A stretch of DNA of 64,000 nt from Manis javanica. Lineage: Eukaryota; Chordata; Mammalia; Pholidota; Manidae. Position 1 is the first letter of the stretch. The number at the start of each line of letters is the position of its first letter. The position numbers and the translations under genes are program-made. This document shows positions 44,231-56,318 of this stretch, piece after piece. The DNA lies in assembly GCF_040802235.1 (NCBI RefSeq), contig NC_133158.1, positions 161,483,401 through 161,547,400 of the forward strand, given 5' to 3'. Under the pieces are notes generated by a model. That model did no database searches, was not told the DNA's origin, and saw only the letters and a list, made by a program, of their open reading frames with translations.

Positions 44231-45620
44231 GTATGTAACTATAGAAAGTGAACTTGGAAGGAAACACCACATTTAAGAGAACGTTGGCTTTTGGGGAAAA
44301 GAAAGTAATGGTGTTGCGGCTGAATGTCAAAGAGGCTTTATCTGCAATGTTTTCTTCTATCGAAATTTTTATTGAGCCAGAATTTAATGATGGTCAGTTA
44401 ACTCTGGAGGGCAAGAATGAGTATTATTCTCTATACTTTTCTATATTTTTAAAATTTCTCAAAATAATCCAGATACAAACTTAAAATATCTTAAGCATTG
44501 GAACATGTGTCTATACTGCATTCCCTCAGCTCCTTACTCTGATTAAGGTTCTATCTACAAATGCCACTCTCCAGATGAACAGACCAAAGCCTATTTCCCT
44601 CCTGAAACTGTCAAGCTTTTCTGGTTTGAAGTTCTACAGAATCATGTGGTTTCACTACTTCTCCACTTTCCGTGTTTGCATGGACAGAGCCTTAGCCTCT
44701 GTGGGCCAAGGGAGAGAGGCCCAAGCAGCAGCAGCCTGGCCAGCAGCAGGAGGCTGGGCTTACTGGCTCTGGTTCTAACACATAATCCTCTGAGGCCAGA
44801 ATGCTGCACCCTGCACTCGTTTCTAACACACTGGTGCCTCTTCCTTGAACTCAAAGCCAGAACTCACTCTGAAGCAGTACCGGAAGGGCACATGGAAAAT
44901 CTTAAATCTTGTAGGTATCAGATTATGTAACTCTTTCTTTTTATTTTGATCTGTGTTTGTGCTGTTTAAAAATAAGTTTGGAAAATCAATCCATGAACAA
45001 TTCCCTTTTCAAAAGGAGGTCCAATGAAAACATGGACTATTGTGAATGCATTTTTAGCTGCTCTCTTAAAATAAACCACTAATGTGTATAGGAAAATTGG
45101 TGAGAGGCAATTAAAGAAGTCAGAACAGCATCTGGGGAATTCCTGGGAAACAAGGAAGTAATCTGAGAGTGACAATAAAGTCAAAAGCAGCATCAGCATG
45201 AATGAATATGTTTTGTACTCCAGTTAAATACTTTTCACTGTGTTTCATTCAGACTTTATTTTTTTTCATAACAGTCCTGTCTGGTAGCAAGTGATGGTTC
45301 CTACTTTCAGTGTCCTAGGCCCAGAGAAGGAGCAGGTGGGAAATGTAGCCCAAGCAGTACATTTCTCAGTTTCAGGTGTCCCATAAATTGTCCCCAAAGA
45401 GAAAACAGTGGCACAGAACAAGCCAGCTGAGGAATCCCAGCTGTTCTGGGTACTAACTTGGGTGTACCTCATGAATGCCCTCCCCAGGCCTGGGCAGAGG
45501 AGCTCCCCAGGCCTCTAAGACAGAGCCCAGATTTTTCTTCAAGTATAATAAATGCTTCTCTCATAACAGGCCCTATGAACAAGAACAAATCCCACAGGCG
45601 TGGCTCCACATGCTGCCCTG
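44231..45620. other. Intergenic, no gene seen
   Basis: A 78-codon frame at 44248-44484 has no splice sites or family that I recognise. The remainder is unique-looking sequence with no feature. Confidence 0.4.
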
Positions 45621-45624
45621 CAAC

Positions 45625-45750
45625 TTCTGAAAGGCTTTGTCTCTCTCTATGAAATGGGTGTAAATATAATCACTGGGCTGTTGTGAGAACTGTAGGCAAT
45701 GATATATAACGTAAATAGCAAGCATTCAATAAATAGCACTTATTGTCTTG
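45625..45750 (+). repeat. MIR SINE fragment
   Basis: 'ctctctatgaaatgggtgta', 'gggctgttgtgagaactg' and 'caagcattcaataaatagc' match the 3' half of MIR. Confidence 0.65.
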
Positions 45751-47070
45751 TCAAAGATATCAAGATTCCTAAAGTTTTACAAGAAGTATGACCCTTATTA
45801 AACAATTATCTTTGAATTGCTCCCCAACCAGATTTCCTGGTCTCAGCCCAACAACTCAGTATTGCTACTTGGAAGAATTAAGGAGCTAGGAAAAAGGAAT
45901 TAGGGAGGCATCTTCAGCTAGCCTTGTCTCACCTCTGGGAATTTCTATTCTGGGACCTTTTACCTTTTCCTCCTAATTCATTTGTTCAACAATCATTTAT
46001 TGAAAACTCTCTGTTCAAGATGCTGGTGCAGAAGAAAGTGCAAATATGAGAAGTCTTTGTCTTCCAGGATCTTTCCATACAGAGCAGCGAACAAGAACAA
46101 GAAATCAGCACGCACTAAGCAGAATCACTGCAATATAATTAGCTTAACAACTCAGTCATCATCACTTTGTAGACTGGTTAACCTAATCACTAAACTGTAC
46201 CCTACTGTTTCTCTTACATACTTGCTCAGCATCTGGAAACCACATCCACTGTGCAATCCCAAAGGTGAAACAAACCCTCTTTACATTAACTTCAAACTTC
46301 AGGCAAACATTACACAATGAATGCTCCTTTGCCCCCAGATGTGCCAGGAATCCCTTTACATGTCTCTATTTTGTTACTGGGCCCACTCTCCTCTGGGGCC
46401 ACTCCCTGTTCTCAGATGGCCCACTCGACAACCTTCTGTGCTTTGTGCAGGTGACACTGTCCCCTCCTTAAACAGAAAGTGGCCACTTAAAACATGACCC
46501 AGGCCTGTTCTTGATTTATTCACGCAACAAATACTTATCAGAGCCTCCTAGGAGCCCACGGTGTGCAGACCCAGGAGACAGGAGGGCAAGAGCCAGGCAG
46601 CCGTGGTCCCTGCCTTCATGGATCTCAGTCTACTATTAGGTTACACAGTAATCGAAAATAACATAAATAATTGCACATACCGTGAAAGCGACCACGAGAA
46701 TTCCAGGTGCTCCAAGTTTTAGGGGCAGAATAGCTGTCCTTGCGAAATGATATTTGAAAAAAAAACTCAACAGAACAGGTTAACCAAAGGCATAGGGGGA
46801 GGAGTGTCCAGCAGCGGGAACAGCATTTGCGAGGCTTTCTTCGTTTGAGCTAAATGAAGCCAGGTAAGCAGGGGGTACGGCAGACATGGCGCCTCATGCC
46901 CACCTTAAGGGGTTTGGGGCTTTAAACTGAACAAGTAACCAGAACTAAGAGGTTTCCATGGGCGAACGCCACCATCAGATCTACTTGCCCCACGGCAGAG
47001 CAGGCACAGGGGGGTCTGCTTTCGCCCACCAGGCCTCCCCAGCATGCAGCCCAGCGCCCGTTACCGGCTG
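45751..47070. other. Intergenic with ancient repeat fragments, no gene
   Basis: L2-class-like fragments are suggested near 45985-46075 (gttcaacaatcatttattg) and 46510-46690 (cacgcaacaaatacttatc ... ccctgccttcatggatctc). No open frame with support is seen. Confidence 0.45.
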
Positions 47071-47074
47071 CTTC

Positions 47075-47490
47075 TTACCAACCTTGGCTGGCAGGACGAC
47101 GTTTGTAACATTTCCAGGGCGGGTTGAGGGAGGGGCCTGGGCCTGCCGAGAGCGCGAAGCCGTCCGCGGAGGCGCCGTGCGGGGCGGCGGGAGGCGGGGA
47201 GGTGCGAGGCAGCCTGAGAGCGACGGAGAGGCGGCGAGCTGGTGAGCTTTCGGCTTCCGCGGAGGCCGCGCCGGGTTCTCGGGACCGGAGCCAGGCCCCC
47301 CGCCCAGCGGCCGAGTCGGAGCCCACCCCGCCCAGGGCCTCCCGCGGTCAGGTGAGACCGCGGCCCGGTGGGCGGCCCTGCCAGCCCTGTGCGGCGGGGC
47401 TGCGGGCGGCGGCGGGGGCGGGGCAGGCTCCCAGGCGCCCCTGCCCTGCCAGGCCCCGCGATCCGCAGCCCCGGCCTTGCGACTCTTCCC
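47075..47490 (+). promoter_or_regulatory. FAIM: CpG-rich FAIM promoter and exon 1 region
   Basis: Very GC- and CpG-rich, with several GC boxes (for example cggggcggcggg near 47177 and gggggcggggc near 47413) and no TATA box. This is typical of a broadly expressed gene. Two strong plus-strand donors end candidate 5' exons: GCTG|GTGAGC at 47241/47242 and TCAG|GTGAGA at 47351/47352. The next FAIM exons are at 51102 and 52510. Confidence 0.75.
47150..47351 (+). other. FAIM: Probable non-coding FAIM exon 1 (two possible ends)
   Basis: The 5' boundary cannot be read from sequence and 47150 is a guess. The 3' end is 47241 or 47351 according to the donor used. The 183-codon open frame that runs through here and across both donors (47124-47675) is most likely a by-product of GC-rich sequence. 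Confidence 0.45.
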
Positions 47491-48436
47491 CGACTATTAA
47501 ATTAATGCTTTTCACTGTCGACAAAGTAGAGCAGAAAAGCACAAGGAAGGAAGCTCTTGGGCCCTTGATCTCCGGAGACAACCGGGTTAACATTAAGGTG
47601 CCTTTCCTTCCATTCCTTGTGCCCTGTAAGCATGAGCAGACCGTAGAAAAGAAGCTGGATCATAAAGTGCTGTAACTTGGCGTCTCGCAGCTGCCCGTGG
47701 CGTTCCGTGCTCTGCGCCCTTTGTGTTGGCCGCACGAGGCTGCGTCCCGGGTGCCGGGGTGACCGCTGCGGTGTATAAGAGATTCCCTTCTCGGAGTGGG
47801 GAACATACAGGTGGTGCTCAGTTTTTCGTTATTACAAAAGCAATTCGTTGAGCACCGTTCGGTCTGATTTGGGGGACATGATTTGTTTCGAGTGAATCCC
47901 TCACAAAGCTTGTGGTTTACGTTTCAAAATACTCCTCAGAAAAGTTATTCTCGTTTTTGTACCTCTGGTAGCATTTGGGAATACCTGGTTCTAGAGTGTA
48001 CTGATCTGGTTGACTTTGCTCAAGGTCCCAGTGCTTCACCAGGGACCGGGTACACAGTGGCAACACCTGGTAATGTTGAGTGACCTGCCTTGGGGCTGGC
48101 CTTGCCTAGAACTTTTGCTGAAAAGGGAACTATGAGTAGCTTAGTAATTTTTAACATGGACTGAGGTTTAGCTTGGACAAACCACTGCAATCTCCAGTAC
48201 GGTTAAACCTAAACAAGGGCAAAATTCAAGCTGGGGTTGGATGAACAGTGGAGACATTTAATGTTTAAGTAATATTTTGAAACGTGGGTGTTGGGTTGCT
48301 AGGGAAAGGGTTTTAAAAGACTAAGCTCATGGGTACATTACTAGATACTCAAAAAGTTTTCTTGGAAAACAAATATCTTTGAAATGTAAAAAGTTTCAAG
48401 TGATTGACATAGGCTTCAGTGAAAGTAAATGGAATC

Positions 48437-48790
48437 TGTTTCTCATCCTTTTTTTAAAATTTTTTATTAAAATATTATTGATATACACTCTTACGAAGGT
48501 TTCACATGAAAAAACAATGTGGTTACTACATATACCCATATTATCAAGTCCCCACCCATACCCCAATGCAGTCACTGTCCATCAGTGTAGTAAGATGCCA
48601 CAGATTCACTATTTGCCTTCTCTGTGCTACACTGTTTTCCCCGTGACCCCCCACACCATGTGTACTAAACATAATACCCCTCAATCCCCTTTTCCCTCCC
48701 TCCCCAACCACCCTTCCATACCCCTCCCCTTTGGTAACCACAGTTTTCCTTCTTGGAGTCTCTGAGTCTGCTGCTATTTCCCATCCTTTT
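48437..48790 (-). mobile_element. Young L1 3'-end insertion, antisense, in FAIM intron 1
   Basis: The insert reads as the reverse complement of the lineage-specific L1 3' UTR, starting with a T-rich tail at 48449 and ending near 48775. Similar 14-bp strings with one mismatch, tttctcatcctttt (48437-48450) and tttcccatcctttt (48777-48790), look like its target-site duplication. Confidence 0.75.
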
Positions 48791-49055
48791 CATTTTAAAA
48801 GCTTTGTGCTTAAAATAGAGGGAATTTTTCTTTGTACTGATCATTTTCCAGTTTGGTCACATGATCCTGAAATTAAATATGTGTATAAGAGATTAAAAAT
48901 GACAGTGGATTAATTCCTTTCTTCTGGATTTTAAACCAACACCTTCTGTGGCTTTCCTACCCGTTTTGCAAGGCTTGGAGCCTTCCTCTGTGGGACCTTT
49001 CTGTCCTTTACTGCTTCCCTTTTGCTGGGACACTCCCATGGTTGTGTCGTAATTA

Positions 49056-49160
49056 CCTTTTTGTCTCCCCTGAGTCCCTCAGACTTAGATCAGTGCCCCA
49101 TTCAGTGCTTGGCACATAGGTGGCTGATAACTATTAGCATGGTGGATGAATTTAGCATAT
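49056..49160 (+). repeat. L2 LINE 3'-end fragment
   Basis: 'agtgcttggcacataggtgg' preceded by 'ttttgtctcccctgagtccc' fits the L2 3' end. Confidence 0.55.
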
Positions 49161-49324
49161 AACATGTGTTTATTAAGTCCAAGCTGTAAGGGACAGATCT
49201 GTCTGTGACAGTTATTTCTCATTATTCAAATGAGTAAGGTAGAAATTGGACAGCCATGACCTTCTCTTGGTTCTAGGTATAATCACATTTCAAGAAACAC
49301 TGCTGACTTGGCACCTAGATCTTT

Positions 49325-49610
49325 TTTTTTATTAGCAACTTTGTTGAGGTATAATTCACATAACATACAATTCACCCACTGAAGTATACAATTCAGTTTT
49401 TTAATATTGCAGTATTAATTTTTTAAGTCATGGTAAAATATATATGACATAAAAATTTGCCATTTTTGCCATTTTTAAGTGTACAGTTCAGTAGCATTAG
49501 GTACATTCATGCTGTTGTGCAACCATCACTACTATCTCCAAATATTTTCAAAGCCTTAAACAGATACTCCATAAATAAATGTTGAATGTATGGATGAAGG
49601 TGATAGTTTA
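49325..49610 (-). repeat. Ancient L1 3' UTR, antisense, in FAIM intron
   Basis: 'tttgttgaggtataattcac', 'gtacagttcagtagcattag' and 'gtgcaaccatcactactatc' are hallmarks of the reverse complement of old L1 3' ends. The same phrases recur at 61790-61900. Confidence 0.8.
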
Positions 49611-51101
49611 GAGAAAATCTTTAAAAAGTAAATGTGACCTTGATTCTAACCTCCCTTCTAATTTGTCGCTTTGTCTTTTGTACTTCTGTATGAAAAGTCA
49701 TGCTAATTAAGATGGTATCATGTACTTTAGTGTGATAATATTTGAAGTTCCTTATAATGGAAAACTGGGCAATTCTTTCAAGTTTGAAGGCTGAATACTG
49801 AACTTTTGTAGAGTCTTTGAGTGAGATCTCTATCTTCACTTTGATTTGTAAAGGATGCTTTAGCCAAGTTTGCACCATGCTGTTTGGCTTATTCCGTTGC
49901 CATGTATTCTCTTTTTGCTTTGTAGTAGGATGCCCTCCACTTTCCTAGGAGATAGTCTAGGGCTTCTTAAGACTGGAAAACTCCACAAGTGTGTAATAAA
50001 AAAAAGGATTTATTTTAGGTACAAAATGTTTTGAATCTTTACCTCTTTTTCATTCTAAAATTCTTAGCTTTTTGAACTTTTTATTGGTGCTAATCTCTTC
50101 TTTAACATCTTCTTAAAACCAGTTTGTGGCTGTTTTCAGTCAAGGAAGGTTGGCAATCTCCCATTTTTGACTAGGAGAGAGCACCCTCAGGCATCTATAG
50201 GGAAAAGACTAGAGTAGATCTTGGGACCAAAAAACAGTTACCTGTTTTTCAGTATGTTTGGCATAGGTACAGCTGATGATCCCAAATCTTCAGTGTGGAG
50301 GGTTTCCTATGCATGTGAGTATATGTGTGCTTCTGATTTTAGTAAAATTTAATTAGTATGACAGCCCAAGTACTAGTTAATTGCACAGGAGTACTGGGAT
50401 CTAGTTTTGGCCTGGGCCCTGCTAGTGACCTGAGCAAATCACACAACTTCCTGGATTCATTATTGGCACTAGTGAATTAAGTGAGCTTGAATAAATAGGT
50501 AAATTAAGTTTGTACTCCGAAGACAAACTAGGTTATCTCTGGCTGCTTCCTTCAAACTCAACATTTCTTTAACGTTATCTTTAAAAAGTTTTTTTGAAAT
50601 TATATATTCCACCATAGTATAGCTTTCTAAAATTTAATATAAAGATTGCATTTTAAATTTGTTACCACCCTGTAACCTTGATGCTTCCAGAAGATACATT
50701 CTGTTTATCCTGGAGTTTTATGTATTCCCTGACTGACTGCCTCATACCTTTGAGGCTTCTCATAGCTTGATTTGAGAAGCGAAGCATGGGCCCCAGAGGA
50801 CCTCTATGTCTCCTGCTGCTTTAAATGGTACAATACTTGAAATAAACAAGAGCTTATCTCTAGTTTTAAGAAATTAGAAACCCATAACAAGGAAAAATAT
50901 AATTGGCCAATTTGTACAACTTCTTTCCCTAAAAATTAGAGATTGCAATTCTATGTATGTAAAAGCTGTTTCTTAAAAAGCTGTTTAAGAATGGGTTGCA
51001 AAGTTAGAAAAAAACCCTTTGCAGATGTCATCTTCTTTGCTCTCAGTCTTTCTTTGCTGCAATTCTGCTTTTTTCTTTCCTGGCTGCTAATGGGATTAAA
51101 G
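49611..51101. other. FAIM intron, nothing recognised
   Basis: AT-rich intronic sequence with no repeat family or exon that I can support. Confidence 0.4.
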
Positions 51102-51160
51102 ACTGTTTTGCCAACCATGGCATCTGGAGGGGACAGTCCTATCTTTGAAGATGACGAAAG
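51102..51160 (+). CDS. FAIM: FAIM-L-specific alternative exon
   Basis: The ATG at 51117 in good context (ccaaccATGG) starts MASGGDSPIFEDDE. The exon ends GAAAG|GTAAAT at 51160 and supplies 14 codons plus two bases. Joined to 52510 it adds a Ser codon and PPCSLEK before the short-form Met, 22 residues in all. This is the N-terminus of FAIM-L, the long isoform known mainly from neurons, which protects from Fas-induced death and interacts with XIAP. The exon start at 51102 follows a TTAAAG acceptor with a pyrimidine tract and is inferred. Confidence 0.9.
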
Positions 51161-51504
51161 GTAAATGTCTTGCATTGCAATAAGACTAGCTTTTGAAACT
51201 TTCCAAGTTGTTATGATCATTCAGAAAAACTATTTATCCAGGCTACTTTTTTAAGGACACATTTTTTAAAATTGCAGAGTGCATGGTTTTGCTTTTCTGT
51301 AATTTAGAGCAAGGGTGGTATACCCTTGACATGGAGGTGGCCACCACTAATGTGGCATCCTTTCCCATAGGACCTGGTTGGAAGGTCTCCAGAACCTTCT
51401 CAGCACAAAGTTGTTGGCAATCACTTCAAAATGATACAAAATCCATTTACCATCTCTGATTTAGAGCATACAAAGGAGATTAGAGAAATGAAGAATAGGA
51501 TGTA

Positions 51505-51740
51505 GTTAAGGGAACAGGCTCTGCAGCCAGAGTCTTAGGTTTAAATCCCATCTGCTACTTACTGTCATTGTGATCTTAGACAAGCCCTTAGCCTCTCTGA
51601 GCCTCAGTTCCCTCATCAGTAAGATGGGGTAATAATAGTACCCATCTCATGGCAAGGATTCTGTGGGTGAATATACATAAAACTCTTAGAACAGTGACTG
51701 GCATATAGTAAGCACTTAATAACTGTTAGTTATGATCTTT
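51505..51740 (+). repeat. MIR SINE, nearly full length
   Basis: The order is 'caggctctgcagccagag', 'tttaaatcccatctgctact', 'gcctctctgagcctcagttc', 'agtaagatggggtaataata' and 'gcatatagtaagcacttaat', the complete MIR succession. Confidence 0.9.
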
Positions 51741-52509
51741 ATTGCTTTAATGAATGTTTTTCCTCTCAATGCTAAAAATCTGTATCAATGTCAAAGTACT
51801 AGTTACATATTATATAGCATGATATATGTCATTTATGTAGGACATATTTCATATTAAAATATTAATGTCGAAAAATGTGTTTAAATTGTGCCAGAAACTT
51901 CTAAAAAAACCAAAATACTTTGTTTTTTTAAAATAAGATTTCCTGTAGTAGTGGCAAGAATTACTGTTTTCTATAACATTTTTATTCTTCCATGTCTTCT
52001 CTTTTTCTCTTAGCATTATTAATTAAAACCTTGTTTGTTAAAATGAATCCCTGGTCATTTGGTTTAAGTATGAAAGGCCTGGGGAGTTCTTGTTTTGGAG
52101 TGGTTGGATCTGAAAAAGATAAAGCCAAACCAAACACTGGCCTTTTAAATGGGGGGAAGGAGAAATAGAGACTTTTTATGAACCTTTTCAAGCATTATTC
52201 TGTAGCCTCTATTAGCATGTTATCATGGATAAACTGACAGATTCTTAATCCTATTAATATTAAGGTGACTTTGTTTGGAATTACCTGACTATATATATCC
52301 ATAAATAGTATTGTCATCTTAAAGGAACATTGCATCAGAAGGAGAAGAGAACTACATGTACTGCGTGAGTAGGATTTCTTAGGTAATATCATTTTAATAC
52401 TTTGCAATTTTAGGGACTCAAAAGTTTGATACTTTCATCCTGGAAGGATTGATTGATTATTCTATTACTGTTTTTGGCCTGTTCTAATTACTTTATTTTA
52501 TTCCCTTAG

Positions 52510-52642
52510 CCCTCCTTGTAGCCTGGAAAAGATGACAGATCTTGTAGCCGTTTGGGATGTTGCTTTAAGTGATGGAGTCCATAAGATTGAATTTGAACAT
52601 GGGACAACGTCGGGCAAACGAGTGGTATACGTAGATGGGAAG
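52510..52642 (+). CDS. FAIM: FAIM common coding exon with short-form start
   Basis: The acceptor TCCCTTAG precedes 52510 and AAG|GTAGGA ends the exon at 52642. The short-form ATG at 52532 begins MTDLVAVWDVALSDGVHKIE and 37 codons run to YVDGK. In the long form the upstream 22 bases are coding (PPCSLEK). FAIM is a small cytosolic beta-sandwich protein that counters Fas-triggered apoptosis and, in recent work, protein aggregation. Initiation at 52532 is expected whenever the exon at 51102 is skipped. Confidence 0.96.
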
Positions 52643-52990
52643 GTAGGAAAAAATAGGTTATTTTGTAAAATGTGGCATACAGAAAAGCTTGATTTTTGTT
52701 AATGTAGATTCTTCATGTGTGAATTTCAAGGTTTGTCTCTTACAGTGACAAGTTGTATTTTGGCCTGTATCATTTTGCTGTATAAAAGTAATAATAGTTA
52801 CAGAATTCATAGACTATGTCATCTTAAATTTAAACTTAAAATGCCTTTGTATTCTAACACCTTTGCATCATGAATTAATACATTCACACCCTCAAGAGCA
52901 TTGCCATTTGCTCACCTTATTTGCTTCTGAAATTAAATATTTAATTTTCTTCCATTTGTGTGTTTTCAACTTTTATATATTATTACTTAG

Positions 52991-53219
52991 GAAGAGATAA
53001 GAAAAGATTGGATGTTCAAATTAGTGGGCAAAGAAACCTTCTGCATTGGAGCTGCAAAGACAAAAGCAACCATAAATATAGATGCCATCAGTGGTTTTGC
53101 TTATGAATACACTCTGGAAATTAATGGAAAAAGTCTCAAGAAGTATATGGAGAACAGATCAAAAACCACCAACACTTGGGTATTACACTTGGATGGTGAG
53201 GATTTTAGAGTTGTGTTGG
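52991..53219 (+). CDS. FAIM: FAIM coding exon, core beta-sandwich
   Basis: TTACTTAG precedes 52991 and TTGG|GTAAGT ends the exon at 53219 (229 bp, enters phase 0, leaves phase 1). It reads EEIRKDWMFKLVGKETFCIG, then continues through INIDAISGFAYEYTLEINGK, SLKKYMENRSKTTNTWVLHL and DGEDFRVVL. This is the most conserved part of FAIM, spanning the end of the N-terminal and start of the C-terminal beta domain. Confidence 0.97.
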
Positions 53220-53789
53220 GTAAGTGAGTATTGTTTTTTCAGAATTTACTGGCTTTTTATGATGACCGTTGAATAGTTCCTCCTACTGTCCAGACTTTTT
53301 ATGAGAACTTTGAATAGGAGAGTGCAGGTGTGTTTCTAATGTGTCCTGTGTGAACGAAGTATTCATTTAATCAACTTATTTATATATAAAGTGTATGAGA
53401 GCCAGATTTTACAGTGACGGACTTGGAGATAATGCACTCGGGTTAAAAAAAAAAAGAAACACTGATGTAGACATTTGTTATTATCTGAGATCTCTCTTTA
53501 AAAGCATGTCTTAAAAGCAGTTGGACATTTGAGATTCATCAGTAAGAAGGGGATTTGTCTGTAGGTGGTCGTAGGTTTAGGACTGCAGCAGATCAGAATC
53601 TTAGAAAAGTAAGAAGCTGTTGATCTTCACGCCAAACTCTGTTGCTGCAGGCTGCCACCTGGGTTCTCGCTCGCATCCCACGGGGCCTAAACACTTGCGA
53701 GACAAACATTTACCAGCCACCACCTTTTCTCTCTTCTGCTTACTCCTTGTACTTCCTGCTCTTATATCCCTAAGCTAACATGTTTGGAT

Positions 53790-53965
53790 CATCACATTAA
53801 TTCATTGATTCATTTATTTATATAATATCAAGTACCTACTAAATGTGAGGTAGTGTCGCAGGCACTGAGGCGACCTTGGTGAAGAGACCTTGTCCATGCC
53901 TTTAAAGAGTCTATAGTCAAATGCTAGCAGATGACTTAAAAAAAAACTTCGTAAGAATGAAAAAT
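53790..53965 (+). repeat. Ancient L2-class-like repeat in FAIM intron
   Basis: 'attcatttatttatataat', 'caagtacctactaaatgtg' and 'ccatgcctttaaagagtcta' follow the order of an ancient repeat with the 'attgagcacctactatgtg' motif. Confidence 0.5.
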
Positions 53966-54689
53966 GTTTATCAAGTCATAAATGGACGTAGCTGAAAAAG
54001 AGAAACCAAACTCCTGTAGCTTATTTATTGAAAAAACTGGTCATTTTGTCTTGAAGAGTTTCCTATGGTCTGGATTTTGTTGATTCCTTTCCTGTGATGG
54101 TCCTGTCTTTACTGTTACCTGTAAATTGCTGGTTGACTTTGAAGAATTGGTCAAATTTAATTTAGGTTTGAATTTTTTTTTTTCTGGCAAGACCACTTTA
54201 TAGTTTGTTATATCAAGCAACAAATGATGTTTGTCAATTTTTTTGATGTTATCAACCATTAACACCTAGTGCCTACATCCAAATACTGAGTCAGCTCCTT
54301 AGTCTCCCCTAGGGTGATCACTTAGGGTTTGTTTGTTTTTATCGTTATTGGTCCATGGATTTAAACAATTTGATGTGTTTCAGTACACTGCAATTATTAA
54401 CCTCATTGATGCTCAAATTGTCCCATTTTTTGGCCAATAGTGTGCTCTTTAGATTGGTGCCTGATTCCTTTTGACCCCTCCTTGGTACACTTTGATAGCT
54501 TCCTTGCTATCTGGTATGGTACATTTTCTTCCCACATCTGGAATCACCTATTTCTCTAAGAAGCCTTGGTTTCTATTAGAAGAAAATGGTATTTCAAGAG
54601 CATAATCTGGGCATATGTTAAGGATGCTCGTTCATTGTTTTTAGGTTGTCAGGGGATAGAGTCAGGAAACTACATTCACGCATAGACAG

Positions 54690-54735
54690 AGAGAGAGAGA
54701 AAAGGAGGGAGGGAAGAAGGAAGGAAGAAAGAAAG
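54690..54735 (+). repeat. Purine microsatellite (GAGA/GGAA)n
   Basis: A run of gaga, ggag and ggaa units directly upstream of the L1 insertion site. Confidence 0.8.
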
Positions 54736-54743
54736 ACTTTTTT

Positions 54744-55303
54744 AAAGATAAAATATCTCTCTGAATGGAGAAAGAAGATGTGGTACATATACACAATAGA
54801 GTATTATTCAGCCATAAGAAGAAAACAAATCCTACCATTTGCAACATGGATGGAGCTGAAGGATATTATGCTCAGTGAAATAAGCCAAGCGGAGAAAGAC
54901 AAGTACCAAATGATTTCACTCATCTGTAGAGCATAAGAACAAAGCAAAAACTGAAGGAACAGAACAGCAGCAGACTCACAGGCTCCAAGAAGGGACTAAT
55001 GGATACCAAAGGGGAGGGGTTGGAGAGGGTGGGTGGGGAGGGAGGGAGAAGGGGAATAAGGGGCATTACGATTATTACACGTAACATAGGCGAGGGGGCA
55101 CGGGGAAGGCAGTGTAGCACAGAGAAGACAAGGAGTGACTCTGTAGCATCTTACTACACTGATGGACAGTGAGTGTAATGGGGTATGTGGTGGGGACTTG
55201 ATAATAGGGGAATCTAGTAACCACAATGTTGCTCATGTGAAATCTGAGCGTAAGATCATATATCAATACCTTAATAAAAAAAAAAGATAAAATATCTCTC
55301 TGA
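54744..55303 (+). mobile_element. Truncated young L1 insertion in FAIM intron with 21-bp duplication
   Basis: The body (54765-55282) comprises the ORF2 end (MWYIYTIEYYSAIRRKQ...), the G-rich 3' UTR and an A tail preceded by AATAAA. The perfect 21-bp duplication begins aaagataaaatatctctct and lies at 54744-54764 and 55283-55303. The element is in the same orientation as FAIM, between its third and fourth common exon, so its poly(A) signal could in principle act in the FAIM transcript. Confidence 0.93.
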
Positions 55304-56318
55304 CCTCAAAGATCAGGTACCTCCTTTTCACACCTAAAAGATGGGAGGCACACAGGGGACTTGGTTGGCACTGGTCAGCCTTGTTAGGTCTGGTAGTTGC
55401 CACACCACCAAACATTGGGCAGGAAATAAACATGGCAGGAGGAAAGTACTAGTACAGTGACACTCCATGTGGGGAGGAAATTCTCGGTTTTGAAGCCTCA
55501 CACCTGTGAAAGCGCTGACAGACTGCACCTGCCTGGGGCCCCTCAACAGGCACCCAGCTGTTGAGCATGTGGCTGAGGGACTCTGCAGGCGGGCGGGAGG
55601 AGAGGCCCCCAGAAGACATGCCCCAGTGCCGCCTCAGATTCAGTGCATCTACGCTATAATTGATTTGGTGCTTTATCAGATAGATAATGTTCTTTTATTA
55701 ACATATATTTTTGAATCATGATATATTATTCAGAAATCAGAATGATATAAAAAGATACATTGAGAAATCTTGCTTCCACCCATTTCCAATAACTTTTCCC
55801 CAGAGCAAAACTATTATAGAAGTGAGTAGAAGTTGTTGTGTTGTCCAGTAAAAAATTTAAAGCTAACTTTCTAAGCCTGACTTGTCCATCCTGATGAACC
55901 TTGCAGTGGCCTTTCTTGCAGTCTCTGTGCTGTCTTCCAGTTGGGTCAGTGTGAAAGGCAGAGAGAATCAGTCATAAATAGTAAAAGATCATTTGTGTGG
56001 GTGGGAAGGTCCCTCCTCATACTCATCTGTATATAACCTCCTTTACAGACTGTGCTTCAGTATTTATTTTGTTTAACATGGCTTCATCAATTTGGATTAT
56101 TAGGACCATGATTTCCTCTTAAAAGATTGCTCACAAAATCAAAATGAAAGAAAACAAAGAATAAATAGTTTCTCTTCAAGTTTAGAAGAATTTCAAAGCC
56201 ATGAAAAGTTAATAGAGTTTTAGAAATGCTGTGTATCAAACTTTTCATAAAATAATGAAGATTTAACTTCATCTTTAAATCATAGATTATACATTTTTTT
56301 AATGTGTTACTTTTACAG
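55304..56318. other. FAIM intron, no further gene
   Basis: Apart from the acceptor tract before 56319 nothing is recognised. The 156-codon minus-strand frame at 56087-56557 crosses the FAIM exon and is chance. Confidence 0.45.

Noticed and set aside
44248..44484. 78-codon frame as a possible small gene or retrocopy
   Set aside because: No poly(A), splice site, domain or known protein was recognised, and the length is within chance.
47124..47675. 183-codon plus-strand open frame in the FAIM CpG-rich region
   Set aside because: It runs across two strong splice donors, its composition is what CpG-rich DNA gives in any frame, and I recognise no domain.
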